Assembly (NCBI RefSeq): GCF_905475345.1
Contig: NC_066591.1
Location: 6,850,001-6,914,000 of the forward strand
Length of the DNA: 64,000 nt
Reading direction: 5' to 3'
DNA from: Vespula vulgaris
Taxonomy: Eukaryota > Arthropoda > Insecta > Hymenoptera > Vespidae
The notes under the pieces: model-generated
What the model saw: only the letters and a program-made list of their open reading frames with translations
Database searches by the model: none
Told to the model about the DNA's origin: nothing
Position numbers and translations under genes: made by a program
In this document: positions 10,201 through 24,837 of the stretch, one piece after another
Numbering within the stretch: the stretch's first letter is position 1
Layout of the letters: every line of letters starts with the position of its first letter

Positions 10201-13200
10201 TCAACTCACCCCTCGACACCCTATGAGCCATCGTTGTACTTTTGTCACGAGAACCGCTTGAAAGCGGCACCAACGACGGCTTTACTTTACGACGCAATGT
10301 ATCCGATTAGTCCTTCGACTTTTCCACTTTTTCTATCTTTCTTCGTCTATCTGACCAACGTTGATCGACCTTTCGATAAGATTCTCAGCCGAAAGTCGAT
10401 CCACTCTTTTTAATTTAACATTCATGGATGCTTCTACTAGAACATACTAAAATGGAATATTTTCGAAGCAATGTCTGCAAAATTGGAAATAAAACAAGAA
10501 AGATCGAAACTCGATGAATAAGAAAAGAAAGTGAATATTCTATTGATATTGCCCAGTATGGAAGTCGTTTAACAAAAGCGATGACGGAAAAACCTTGGAA
10601 TCATATCCGTTGTAAGAGAGAAGAAGAGAGGGAGAGGGAAAGAAAGAGAGAAAAAGAGAAAGAGAGAGAAAGAAAAAATGCATTGAGAAGGAAGAAACGA
10701 GACGAGACGATTACAAAGCGATCCTTCGCACCCCATTTTCTCACGCTCGTGTCGACTCGAAAGCGTATGGATGTCTTACGGCTGGAGAGGGTGAGTCCTC
10801 GAATATCACGCGTGCATCATCGGATCTGCTTATGCCAAGGATATATTGACAGCCTTCGTTCGATGAAGCTAGCCGGGGGGTGATTGGGGTCGTGTCGGTG
10901 GCGGGGGTTGATAGAGGGAGAGCGCAAACTCGCCTGTCTTCTTCGTGTCTTCGTCTCCCTATCTTCGGGCATCTCTCTTTGTCTGACGTATTCCGAGTGT
11001 GCGTGGAAAAGAGAGAGAGAGAGAGAGAGAAGGAGAGAGAGAGAGAGACAGAGAGAATGAAAAGATAGCGAGGCGCGGACTGGGGTTAGCTCGTTATCAG
11101 ATTCCACGTTGGGACACGCGACACTGAGGTGGCAGATCCTATCGCCGGAATGGAAGAAATTTTATGTCGTATAATGGACAACGAACACATACACACTCAT
11201 AGACATACACATACATAACCCTATATGCCTATGAAATCTACTTCGCAAGAGAGTTCTACCTCTATCTCTCTTTTGGTTATATTACGAAAAAATCCTTTAA
11301 CTTTGCACTTATCTCTTTTACACGTTCTAATACTTTGAGTTTTCGAAACGCTAGTTGAAAGTTATATTCATGTCCTGTTTTAATCTATAAGTTGATATAT
11401 CTTCGGTAATACATCGAATTGAATGAGTTAATGAGAGAGACGTATATTATATTTTACAGTTTAAAATAGGACAAGTATGTGTATGTTCGTTTTCATCTTT
11501 AAATTCGAAAGAAAATGGAAAGAAGAATAAAAAGGGATGATTACTTAAGGATAAAAATAATTCTACGTAATTAATGAATAAATGGCAGAGATCGGATAGC
11601 GATGAGCCGCGAAAATTTACGGTTCTTGAGCGTTAATAAGAGAAAGTGAGTGCAAGAGATAAATAAAGGAATCGGAAGCTCTCTCAAGTCCTATAATAAT
11701 GACGTAGCTGAACGAATTTACCCCGTGACGCTCTCGAGGGGGTTGTTTATCGTCGCCAAATCCTCGATAATTCTCTAAAGAGGACGACCGGTAGTTTACA
11801 ACCCCTCTTTCCTTCTACCATCAGTTATTCTTTTTTCTACCTTCTCCTAACTTATTCTTCGTCTTCGTCGTTATCAATTCTCGATCGGTTTGTAGCGTAC
11901 ACAGAAACATTCGATGTGTAGTAAGGAAAGGCTTTGAAGGCTATTTAGATAATAACGGAGTAATTTTCTAAGTAGAAATTACTCTTTTCTATGATTCTTA
12001 TCTCACTGTCTCGATCGTACAATATATAATCGATAGTCGGAGAAACCGTACAAACGCAGGACAATATCATATCGCAAAATTTTTAGATGCAAGATGTTTT
12101 ATTTTATTCCCCTTGAAAAGAATAAAAAGTGAAAAGAAAAAATAAAAGAAGAGGAAACCTTTTAAACCGGTCTAATAAACGTCTTTAGCACTATCCTGGA
12201 TCATCATAAGAATCCTTTTCATGGACAGTCTATGAGTTTCCTTGATAAAAGTCAGGAGTGTAGAAAGAAGACCGACCAATTAAAACGTCGAGGTAGTAGT
12301 CGGTTTACCGAAATCTTGAGTACAAACGAAGAGAAAAGCGCAAGAGAGAAAAAGAGAGAGAAAGGGAGAAAGGGAAAGACAAGGGTGGTAGGAAATCTCT
12401 CCACACACGGGACCAGTAGGTTTTCTCCGGCTCTTCTCTTCCTTCTCTAAGCTTGTGTTTTAATCCCACAAGATTGTACATGCCAACTGAGAGCGGGATG
12501 GAGAGGCGAGGTCGTCATAGTAGTAGTCGTAATAGTCGTAGTAGTAATAGTAATAGTAGTAATAATAGTAGTAGTAGTAGTATCGTAGTAGTGGTAATAG
12601 GTGAGTCAGGTTAGCCTGGCAGAGGAAGGCGTGCGTGGGTGGTCGGGTGGTAAACAGCATACAAGCGCGAGGGCCATTTAGCGAAAAGGCTAGACGCGCG
12701 TGAGCGTCACGCGTGTTCTTAGGCCATGCGTGCGCGCGCGCACACGCGGCTACCTAGCTACCTTCGCGTAGAGTAGAACTCACAGGTTGGAAGGCACACA
12801 TGCGAGGAGAAGGAGGAGGAGGAGGAGGAGGAGGAGGAGGAGGAATAGGGGGCGGAGATGGAGGAGAACGACGAGCCACGGTTTTCTCTCTTATTGTGAG
12901 GAACAAGCTGGCTGCGAGCGAGGGAAGAGAGAAAAAAGGAGGGAGGGGGTTGAAACTGAGGAAAATTTCGAGGCTTGACGTAGAGACGGACTACACGCGT
13001 GTGTATATTACGTAGTCCCACAGGCGTTCGTTTCTCCTCCTCTTTCTCTTCTTCGCTTTTTTCTGTTTCTCCTCCTCCTCCTTTTCCTACATGAGCACGG
13101 AGACGTTTACGTAGCTCGTGCATTCTCCCGCGTATTCCGAGAGTATGTGAGATTCCGAAGTAGTGCCGGAAGGACGTAAGTGGAGGCCTTGTAATTATTA

Positions 13201-13973
13201 TGCTCTCATAATCTTTTCTCCGCTTCTCCCTACTTCCTTCCCTCGTGGAATTTCCACCCTTCCGTGGCTTACTAGTTCATAATTTCTTCTTCTTTCTTTC
13301 CTCAATTTCTGCTATTTTGCTTCTCCTGAGAGACGGCTAGTTATTCGTTAAGTAAGTTCGACGAGAAAGATTCTCTAAGGGAGTTCATCCAAAATCGAAG
13401 CTGCGCGATCTAGAAGTACCAAAAAAATTACGAGTTTGTTTTCTTTCCTTGTTTTCGTTCCAACCATCCGCGGAACTCGTTCTCTGTCTTCTTCGCTCTC
13501 TCTTTATTTCTCAACCGAGCAAACGACGATGAGCCAGCCCTCGAGAGAAAGAAGGGATCCTGGACGAAATGAGCAAGTACGGATCCTTTGAGACAAAAGC
13601 GAACGAGAGGTGGTAAGACCAGTGGAGGTAGCAGATCGAACGGAGACGAGAACGTTGACGACTGCTAACTGTAATGAAAGGAGTGGGGGCGGACTGGGGG
13701 ATAAAGGGGTAGACGGCAGGATGTATCGTAGCAGTTTCGTAGCCCTCTAATGAGAAGAAGGAAACTTTGGTCTTTGACTTTCGGGCCGCGGCCTTGCTGC
13801 TGGCTATACCTGCTCCTCCTCGAAAGGAAGAAAGAAGGGAAAAGAAGCACGGTTGAAGAAAAAGACACAGCCGACTCGTTTGCCACAAGGACTCTCGATC
13901 CTTACAAAGAAAATCTCTTGTTTGTTTCTTCTACGTACGCAGGACTCACTATATACAATTATTATCTATATAC

Positions 13974-14019
<46 letters not shown>

Positions 14020-14533
14020 GTGTCTGTACTTACATAGGTATACATACCTATATATACTCGTATACGTAAGAATGTATCCGAGCACTGACTTAAATATCGT
14101 CTATGTGCGAGTTGCGAATACATATAGATGCGCATGCGAGATCTCGAGAAATTCGCGCCAGCTCCTTAATTAAAACTCAGTACATGGCACAATGGAGTGG
14201 CAACTCTTTGGGTACCGCTACTTACTGCCGTTTCTGCTGCTGCTACTGCTACTCCTACTACTAACGGTTGCCTCCCGGTAGGTAGAAACCTACAATACCG
14301 ACCTACCCCTATCAAGACTTTTACTACCTTTTTTGCCGCTACCAGGGTGCCTCATTCAACGTTGCACCGTGAGTATTGTACCTTCGAGAAGGCGAAACAT
14401 TTTCTAAAGCTTACGGACGGATTTTAATCATTCGTAATATGTATAGCTGTTCGTTGGTAATAGAGAATAAAATGAGAATTATTATCGAAAAAGAATATTT
14501 TTAAATCTACGAGCTTATAATATGATTGCTAAC

Positions 14534-14575
<42 letters not shown>

Positions 14576-17531
14576 CACCCACACACACAAATGAAGAGTC
14601 TTGAAAGCTAAACGCAATATTTGACGTAGAATGAATTACCGTACATAGCAGGAGATTATAAATTCACTCGAAGGAACTCATCGACGCATTTTATATGCCC
14701 GAGGGGACGACATGGCCACGATATCGACGGATTATCTGTGCGAAAACGGATTCCTCGTGAAAAGAAAAAGAAAGAAAAAAAAAGAGAAAACGAAAGAGAA
14801 GAGAGGAAATTCGATTTGCGTCGCGGCGAAAGGGGGATGACGCACCTTGCATCGAGCGAGGCTACTACCTCCGTCGTCCGTAGGTGGTGGTTGTGCGCGT
14901 AAACGGCAGTCACTTAATTAAAAATTACTTAATTACGTTCTTGGCACTAATTAGTGGCGCTTGGCTCTCTCTTGGCCGTGCGCCTCGACTGCCTAGGCAC
15001 CCCTTCCACCTCACCCTCGCTCTCTCTCTCTCTCTTACTCTATTACTCGTTCCAACCGCCCCCTCAACCCGCTTACCATCCCTATCAGAACTTCCTCCAC
15101 CACCTCTTACACCCTTCTTCGCTTCTCTACGGCTCGTTCAAAAACCCCGCGGCAGCGAAATCTCTGTCTTGGTTACATTATTCCTTTCCTTCTTTCTCTG
15201 ACGCTTTCACCCCCTCTCTTCTCTCTCTTTTCCTTTTTCTTCTTTCTTTCTTTCCATCTCCCGCTCTCTCTCTCTCTTTTTTTCTTTCTCTTTCTCCTTC
15301 TCGTTCTCTCTTTTTTTCTTCTTCTCTCTTCTGTTTTCTTTTTCATTCTTCTTTTTTTAACCCTTACGTCACCCTTGCTACGTCAACGTTGCCACCACTC
15401 TTCTCTTACTTTTCTTACTTCGCCGACGCGAAAATGCTGGAGAGTTGCACGAAACGTTGTGAGTTTTCCGGCTAACGTTGTTTCCCTTCTTCCAGTATTT
15501 CTGTCCCTATTTACACACCACCGCTTTCACCATCCTTCTCTTGCCCTGACCTAGCCTTAGTCAAGTGAAATTCTCAAGGTTCGGTATAATGCATAGGACG
15601 AGTAGTATACTACCAGTCTAACGTAGCGCCTTCAAAATGATTTCGTACCTCTGTCTCCACGAAAATGTACTTCCCTTAATGAGATTAAATTAAAAGAACG
15701 AGCGGTGTTTTATGCACGAACTAACTTCCCTTGCTCTCGCTATTTTACTCGGTCAATTGCAAGAAAAAATAATTCTATATCCATTATCCATTCGATAATA
15801 AAATTTACTTAAGCTACATGAAAAGTCTCTTAAAATAATCAATATTCAAACGTAGCATCCAACGTTTATTAACTTAATCGGGACGATTATCAACATTTAT
15901 TTATCATATCAGGACGTCGTAGACCGATTTAACGTTCGAATGATCAGAAAGAGGAAGTCTTGATCAGACGAGGGTGTACTGGGTCTACCCTCGCAGAATG
16001 TCAGCTCGGTAACATAAGGGGTTCATGCTTATGGTGCAACGGGTAGGCGGGTAAGCAGTAGCAGCGGTAGAAGCAGCAGCGGTAGTAGTAGCAGCAGTAG
16101 CAGCATCGTCGTTCCTTTTCGAATTTTTTGATAATGAACACAAGTATGAGAAACACGACGGGTATTGGCTGGGCGGCAGACAATGCGGTGGCCGCAGGGC
16201 TATCGCGGGAGGAACAACGAAGGAGGCGGGGGTTGGCTGACGGGGTTTCGAAGGGGGTCGAGGCGGTGGAGAGGACGGAGGTAGGCAGAGGACGATGGCA
16301 GGGGGTGCTTTATAGGGGATGTAAGCATCGCCACTGCAAGGCTAATCCGCCGCTATGAGCTGCTACTTGCAGCATGAGTACGGTACACTCTCTGCTAAAG
16401 ACTCACTCCCACCACCTCCTCATCCTCCTCCGTTTTCTCCTCCCTTACCAGTGAATCTCCTTTCCGCTTCTTGATGTCGGACCGGCGAAACAGTTCGTTG
16501 ACCCCACTAGAGGAAATATCTGCCGAAAGAACGCGTCTTGCGGTCCCTCTCAACGAGATTCTATATATTCCAATTTCTACAAAACGGTCAGACTTGATGT
16601 GATTATTTAATTTCTCGTGGTACGTCTTTCGCGTGAAAACGATTCGTTCCTTTCGACAGACGTTTCTACTTATTTTGAGCTATCTAATAGCGACTCTTCA
16701 AAAACAATTCACCGTTGTTCTCGGTACTCTTTCTTCTTATTTTCCGTTCATTGGGATATGTATTGTAAACGGTATGCCTCTTTCGTTTCCCTAAGAAATA
16801 TTGGAAATAGTTCGGTGATCCACGAAGAAAACACTTGGCTGACTGCCCAGTTCTGCTCCCGGTAGCTTATACGTCGGTGCACTACTTAGGATGCATTACT
16901 TGGACAAGAAGAGTAGAGGGTAGATGGGGTGGACTAGAGAAAAGACAGGACGGGTTGTCGTTTGTTTTGTTTTCACGGTTACATGCCACCCGGCATCAGT
17001 GAAAACGCGAGACAAATAAAGGTTCTCGTCCTTTCGACTACTAGACAGACGTCTCTATCCGACCAATATTTACGACATACAAATATTGACTCGCCTTGTC
17101 CTGCAATCTTCTTTTCTTCCTTGAAAAGACTTGCTATTTCTACTTCTTCTTGGCGACTTGGTACTTTATAATGTTCATTTTTCGCTGAAATATATTTCAT
17201 TGTTCAAAAGGGACTTGCAATTTGTTCGCTAACTGAACGGACATTTAAGCAGATGTCAGCTTAAAATAATATCGATATGAAATAGAAAAAAAAAGGAGAA
17301 ACGGATTACATATCAAGAATACTTATAGTAATACGATCCATCGTAAAAGCGTGTATTACTATTAACATTTTTCATAATCCTGACGCATACAGCGAGGATC
17401 TACAGCGAATTTGTCTAGCTAGGCTGCCAGTCAGAGGCTCGATTTTTCATTCTCTTGTTAGGAAGATCTCTGGGTGTACGCACGTTGCGCGTGAGATACT
17501 GTGCATACGTCCGCTGAGAGAAAAAGAGATC

Positions 17532-17585
<54 letters not shown>

Positions 17586-20500
17586 GAAATAAAGATAGGG
17601 GGTGAGGAATGCGATCTCGTCCGCTCCGCACGAAAAATGCAAAATGATAATGTTCCCAGTGTCCCGTCCTAATCGGCTTTGTATACGCCGCGATGGCTCG
17701 CGGGCGAAGGGACTAGAGGGAGAGGGAGAGAAAAAGAGTGGGGGAGAGAGAAAAAGAGAGAGAGAGAGAGACAGTAGAAGAGCGCGGGTGAGGGACGAAT
17801 CCTGGGGGCAGCCGGGAGACGTGAGCCTCCGTCGGCCTCCATGGAGGATTTAATTTACATCCACCGGTGAAAAACGCGGAAAACAGTTTATCAAAAAAGC
17901 TACCGCGCAGACTCGGATGAGAGATAAAGGGAAATAGAGATGGAGAGAGATGAGAGTAGGATAGAGAGAGATAGAGAGAAAATGAGAGAGAAAGAGAGAA
18001 AGAAAAAGAGAAAGAGAGAGAGGGAGAGGGAGGGAGAGCAAAAGACGGGATTGCGTGGTAGAAATGAAATTGTCCGTGCATGGATTATCGTCGACTTCGT
18101 TATGCCCTCGTATTACTCGGCTCTCTAGTCTCCCTCTCCTTCTCTCGTAGTCTCTCTCTCTCTCTCTCTTTCTCTCTCTTTCTCTACCCTTCTTTTCTTT
18201 TCCATTTTCGCGACCGTTCTATCGGTCGTTGTCGTTCTCTATCTTTTTTTCTTCAAGTATAGAAAGAATATTTGTATTGGTTCGATGCAGATAAAAAAGC
18301 CACGTGAAATAAATCTTTGATTGAATCGTTCAGTTCGTCTCACCTTACACAAAAGAAGCCGGTAATTAACAATTTTTTGCCGATAATTCGGACTTTCTCT
18401 TGGAATTTCTTCATTGCATAAATACGGGTACTTTGTATCACCTTCCATGAGAACAAGCAAGGATATAAGAGACAATTTTTATCGAAGATTCTCGTATAAA
18501 ACTTTGATCGGTATACGTTAAATAATTGTTACCATTACTATCGATATTATCGTTTTTAAAGCATATCATAAGATCTTGTTCTTATAAAAAAAGAAAAAAG
18601 AAAATATCCATTTGGATAATAAATTTTTACGAAGGTGAAAGAGAGAAAGAGGAAAATTTGAGATATCGAAATTGGTGAAAATTTCGCACGTAGAGTAACT
18701 ATACGGGCGATGCAGCGAGACGGTGTATCGTGCACTAAAGCGACAGGATCAGACGTACCGGGGACTGGGCGTGAAATTACTGTTTCGGCCAACATTTATC
18801 CCGGCGTTCGCGAGGGTAACGTTCGGCTGGACAGCGACTCTGAATTGATTTCGTTTGAAATCCCACCCCCCCCTCCTCGCCCCAATTCGTCGTCCTTCCC
18901 AGCTCTTCCGCATGCACGACTCATCCGTTTCTCTCTTCCTCACTCGCTCTCTCTTTCTCTCTTTCTCTATCTCTCCCTCTCTCTCTCTCTCTCTCTCTCG
19001 TCACACACCGCGTCTTCCTACTCTCCTCTGCTTTTTACTCTCTCCACCCTTTCTTTCTTTCTCTCTTTCTGTTCCGTTTATCTGTCTATCCTTCTACCTA
19101 TCTACCTATCTCATTTCGTTTTACGTGCCTCCTTCCTCCATTTGTCTCTCCCTCTATCCGTGTTCCCCTTCTCCATCTCTTTCTCTCACTTTTTCGTTGT
19201 CTCTCTTTTTGTTTTTTTTTCCCTCTTTTTTTTTTTTTAATCAGGATCTACGACATCTCGATTCAGACGGGCTAAAATGCATTAAATTTTTGCCATTTTT
19301 CCAGCGTTCCTCGCTTCTTCGGGCAGGAAAAAATGTACGACTCGCGGCAGACGATGATATAAATAATGTCTCTTTTGAAGGGAGGGAGAGGGCCAGAGAA
19401 AAAGAGCTCATGTTAACTTTATCATCTCTCTAGCTTCTCCTGGATGCAAAGTAACGCGTCACATATTTTCGCGAAATACGCTTTAACGTGTTACGATGTT
19501 TGAGACGGTTGAGCATTTTTTCCGAGTAGAATTAATAAAGTTATGTTTCGATAGTTTCGACGTTAAAAGTCAATGATTCGCATTCATACGTGTTGGTTAA
19601 TTATTATTATTATTCTCGCATTTCAAAGTAACGTCGTCCCTGTAAATCGTAATAAAAATATAATCGATGAACGAAAGCGTTACAGGTAAATTTTAAGCAA
19701 TTTTAATTTGAATAGTCCTGTAACTTTTCCAATGCGTGATTATCCTGCTCGATCGATCGAGCCTGATGCATTTGCTTGAAAATCGCGAGTTAAAGGAAAT
19801 TTGGCGAGGGATGGAAGAACGTAAAACGAGTTGCAAGGGACGAAAGTAGAGAAAGAGAAAGATAGGAAGAGGTGGGACGGTTAACAGAGGTCGTCAGCGA
19901 GGACGATAGCAGCGTCGTTGGAGTTAATTGAAAAAGCTTGTAAAAAAGATTTTCCGGAAAACCCGTTGGGCCGGACGATAATATCCGTCGTGCTCCTCTC
20001 GAAGACGCGCGGGGGTGGGTGTGCAGATCAGGTGGTGGGAGTAGGGGTAGGTAGGGGGAAGGGACCATCCGTGTCACGACTCTTGGCGGCGCCACGTCAT
20101 TCGATATTTTTGTCAGTAAAACGATATCAGGCAAATTGCATCTGTCCTTTACACCATGGCGCAGAGCCAGATCAAACACTATTCGTCACTGGATATTACC
20201 CTTCTCCGAGGTATTGCCGGTCTTCTACCCGCGTTTGCCCTCTCTTTCTCTCTTTTCTCTCTTCTTCTCTTCTTTCTCTGTGTTCGGCACTTTCCGACTC
20301 GATCGAGTTCTTTTCGAAGCGAGATTACGCTCTCGCGTGAAGGAATACGGTAAAATCGAAAGCACTCGAAAATCGATTTAAACGCGCCGTTCCTACCCTT
20401 CTCAAACAGCCCTTCGTCGACTCTTCGAATTCTACAAACGTCACCAACGATCTCGGTAAAATCACCTCAAACGTGCCGCCTCATTTATTAATATTTATTA

Positions 20501-23500
20501 AACGACCTATAATAAATTAGTACAAGAATATTGAAAAGTAGCGAAAAAAACACTCGCGCAAATAAAAATAACAATGTAATTTTCTCTTTAATATTTTCAC
20601 TTTCGAAAAATGTTAAAATACGTGGAATTCTCCTAATCTCGTTCTTTTTAGTACATCTTTTCCAAGATTATTTATACGGAACGGCGATCGTAGAAACATT
20701 TGTTCGTCGACGTCGTATGCAAATCGCCCATATGCCAAGTCACCTCTTGAGTATGGTAGAAGCATGCGGGCAAACGAACTAAGCAAAACGACTATCTTAC
20801 ATTATTGCATACGGGCGACAAGTAGGCCGCCAAAACGTGTTGTCGTTGAAGAAGTAGTAACCTCGGTTGAATTAGTAAAGAGAAAAATGGAAACTACTTT
20901 TTTGTATCGATTATTGGCCTAATCGAGTCTGCGTGTCTTCGCCAGTTGAAATTTCACTTCGGATTTAATGTACAAAATTAACACCGAAGTAATATGTCGG
21001 TACAGTAACACGAAATCGAAAAAAAATTTACAACATTCGTTTTCAGACTCATCGGCTAATATTAAATAAATATCGAGAAGTTTGAGACTTTTAGAATATT
21101 CCATGGACTAAACAGTGGACCAAACAGTGTTTTCACTAATCTTCCTATCGAGCATTATACGCAATCTGCTCTTAAGAATTCCATTATGACACTTAAAGAT
21201 AGAAGGGCATTTACCTGGGTTCACCGAAGCGGGATCGTTTAACAGACATAAGCGTAATCTCATCGAATATTTACAGTTGCCTAGGTTCCTACCCGGTGGT
21301 CGACAGTTGTCTAGTAAATCCTATTTACTGTTACCCAACGAACTATACGCACTAGAGATGCTGGGAGGGTGGCTACCGCCCCTAGCTAACCTACTGCCCT
21401 ACTGCCATGAGTTCCACCCCTAAAGCCATCATCCTACCTCTCTCCCTCTCTCTCTCTCTCTCTCTTTTTCCACTGTCACTTTTCTTTGCTCACCCCATCG
21501 AACGCGTAACGGTTTTCCGTAGATCACGCGATGATCTCACGACGCACTCGTGCTCCGATAGAAAACAAGGGAGCTCTTTTTTCAAAGTTTTTGGGGTAAA
21601 TATCGAAATCTCCCTTCGCTCCTACGTGGACCCTTCGATCTCAATGTGTAATCGGCCGCAACGCAGGCATGCGAATAAGAACTGTCGATAGGTTTCTTTT
21701 ATAGTACAATGCGAACGAAATATGACGAGTACGATCGATCTGCTGATTTATTACCATCAGCTTATTCTACGTACAAAATTTTATTTTTTACTTTCTACTT
21801 CCTAACAATTTCCAGGTAATCTTCCACAGGATATAATATCGTTTGACACTGATAAGATCATTCTTATTGACTGAAATCTATACACCGATTATATTACCAC
21901 TTGAAAAGATATTTGGAAGATTGGAACGCGAGGAAGACTCCTTTTGGCTTCCTCCTCTTACACCCTTTCCAACGGTGAACTCGTAATGTGGTTTAGCATG
22001 GTATGACAGGAGGTAAACTTGACAACAAAGAATTATTGATTTTTTCTCAGCGGGTTGAACGAGTTGCCGGGCGGTTGAGCGGTCCCGGTAGGGTATTCGA
22101 CAAAGGATGTTTTCCGAGTCCCTAACCTAGGCAACCCTTCTCCTACGCTCGCCTTCGTATATGCGTTTCCGTGTGCTCTTTTTCTCTTTCTTTCTCTTGC
22201 TCGTTCACTCGCCCTCACTCTCTGTGTGTGTCTCTCTATCTCACTTCAACGCACGCTCGTGAACGTACGTTTCAGGGGATTGCCCTACTCCATCTCTCTC
22301 TGGTCTCTTTCCGTATTCGTACGTCTCCCTTTCCATCCTTCTCTCTCTCTCTTTTTCTCTCTGTCTGTCTGTCTCTCTCTGTCTCTCTTTCTCTCTCTCT
22401 CTCTCGCTCGCTCACTCTTTTACTCCATCTCAGTTTCTCCTTCTTCGTCTCTCACTGTCCGTAACGTCGTGTGTACTCAGCCGATGCGCCAAGGACTTAA
22501 CTGCCTCATTGTCGTCCCAGCAGGCATTAGAGCTTCAGGACAGATGTGCAAAATGTAGGATCGAGACTCCTCCATAACATAACTACTAGGTATTCGCACG
22601 AAGGTGGAGGGACTGAGTAGTTCAGTTGGTAGAGTACTCGCACGACGAGTAAAAGTTCCCAGATTTAAGTTTTATGTCTAGTCATCCAAAGATCCAAATC
22701 CTTTAGAGGATATTAAAAAGATCCCAACTTAAAATATTGAAAAAACTCCTTGGTAATTTCAAAATCACGAATCTCCTTTTTTCTCTCTTCTTCTCTTTGA
22801 TATTCATCCCCTTTCCTCGATAGAACTATCGATCCGTAAATTTCCGTGAAGTGTTTTCCCGACAAGAAGTACCACTGACATTCCAAAATCGATCGCCTAT
22901 TTAATCTCTTTTTAATTTTAAGATTAATATTCTTAAGAGACTTCAGACTGTGCATGTAAAAAAATATTCTTTCTTTCTAAAATACGATAGGAAACGTACG
23001 AGAACTGGATCTCGAAACTCGAATGCGATAGTTAAAAAAAAGAAAAAAAAAATAAGAAAAATAGCCGTGTACAAATGCCTTCCCACGTAATCGTTCAGGG
23101 ATTTAATAATTCGACCTTGACATTTCTTTGGAGAGTCGATGAAGTGGTCACGTTCAGGGACGATTTTCTTCGTGATGCATCGTCGATGTATCCGAATAGT
23201 TATATCGTCAACAACGCCTCCGTAACGCCTTTCTAAGGCGTGTATTTGCGCGCACATGAGCATGTTAATACACGGACAGAATGCACCAGTATCGACAGTA
23301 GTAGTAGCTTTGGTGTTGGTGGTGGCGATGCATCGCTGGGTGACTTGGCAGGGAAAATCGATCGAATAAAAAAATGCTTGGACGATGCCGAAGTGCGACG
23401 AGGACACGAATCGCGGACGAGATGGATGCACGGAAGGAGAGGGGAGGGAAAAGAGGGTCCGGTAGGAGAAGGAGGGTTAGTCCGGGTCCATTGAAGAGTG

Positions 23501-24789
23501 AAACCGCTCAAAGCAGCTGCCCCCGCTCCCTCAAACACCCTCCGACCACCCTCCTACGGCAGCAGCCTCTCCGACACCCCTCACCTCATCTCACTCTCCT
23601 TCTTTCTCTCTCTTACTCTCCGTAGCTTTGAAAACCACCCCTCTTAGCTCGTGTGGATGGTGCACATTGCCCCTTCGTTCTCTTCGAACACCGTCTCTCT
23701 CTTTCTCTCTCTCTCTCTTTTCTCTCTCTTTCTTTTCTCTCTCTTTCTCTCTCTTTCGAAAAGACTAAACCCCATGCCAAAGAGTTTATTCGTGATCCCA
23801 AGTGCAAGAAACGAGGTTACGTTCTCTTGATTTATCCTTTAATTTCAAAGATGCGATAACGTATCTCATTGTAAATTGATTCCGAAGACACTCAAAACTG
23901 TTATCTTCCTCGTTACAAGTATTATTCCCTCTTAATGTTGAAGTACTTGGATTGTTGCTATAATATCAAAAAAATCACATAATTTGAATTAATAATAATC
24001 GATGAGAAAATATTAAGAAGAATTAATTATAAGACGATATCCTATTCTATAGTATTGAATCAGTTCGTAGAGAGTTGATCGATATCGCGGATAGAAATCA
24101 ACTCTTTTCATGACTCTAATGCTCTTTGCATAATTTCATTCGTGACGAAGATTTGCATAAGATGAATGAGAAAGGAGGAACGTGCGGCTGGCTGACAAAA
24201 TTATCTGTCTAACGGTGCTTCCCCTATCGTCCTCTAGTTTCTCGACGATGAACGAAAAGAAGGGGTCTGTCGGGGGACTTATAGTAAAGAGAATGAAGAA
24301 AGGAAAGAACGATGGCAGGGAAAGAGGGAGAGGCAGAGAGAGAGAGAGAGAAAGAAAGAGAAAGAGAAAAAGACAGAAGCGAGCTTCAAGGCAGCCAGAT
24401 GCAAAAAGAAACGGGGTGGCGAAGGGTGAGAGAAAGAGAGAGAGAGAGAGAGAGAGGGTGGCCAGTGAAAAGCAAGGGGCACACGAAAAGTGTGCATTGT
24501 AAGATCGGCGCGTGCGGCATGCGGACCCTTCGTGGTCGATGTTGTAGGACCCCCGTGCTCAGTGCCCCCTTCTCTTTTTCTTCGTTCGGCTCGTTCGTAC
24601 AGTCTTTCTCTTTTTTTCTCTCTCTTCTTCTCTTTCTCTCGTCTAGTGCCACCGTTTCTCGACATCCCTCTCTTTTATGAAGGGCGAAGGGCCCAGGAGT
24701 TCGGCTTATTGTCGGCAGCACATCTGCCGTACGATCGTCGACCGATTGTCTCACAGGCTTAGGAAACTTGCTCGTAAAGAGCAAGAGAG

Positions 24790-24837
<48 letters not shown>

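Noticed and set aside
18710..19433. Long open frames rich in Ser, Leu and Phe
   Set aside because: They are translations of CT/TC repeats and run in several frames at once. The same applies to the Leu/Ser frames over GA tracts throughout the window (for example 37478-38156, 54209-54695, 61029-61373).
22943..23431. Minus-strand 162-codon frame
   Set aside because: It begins at GTG rather than ATG, has a poly-Phe tract from a T-run and shows no recognisable domain or splice context.
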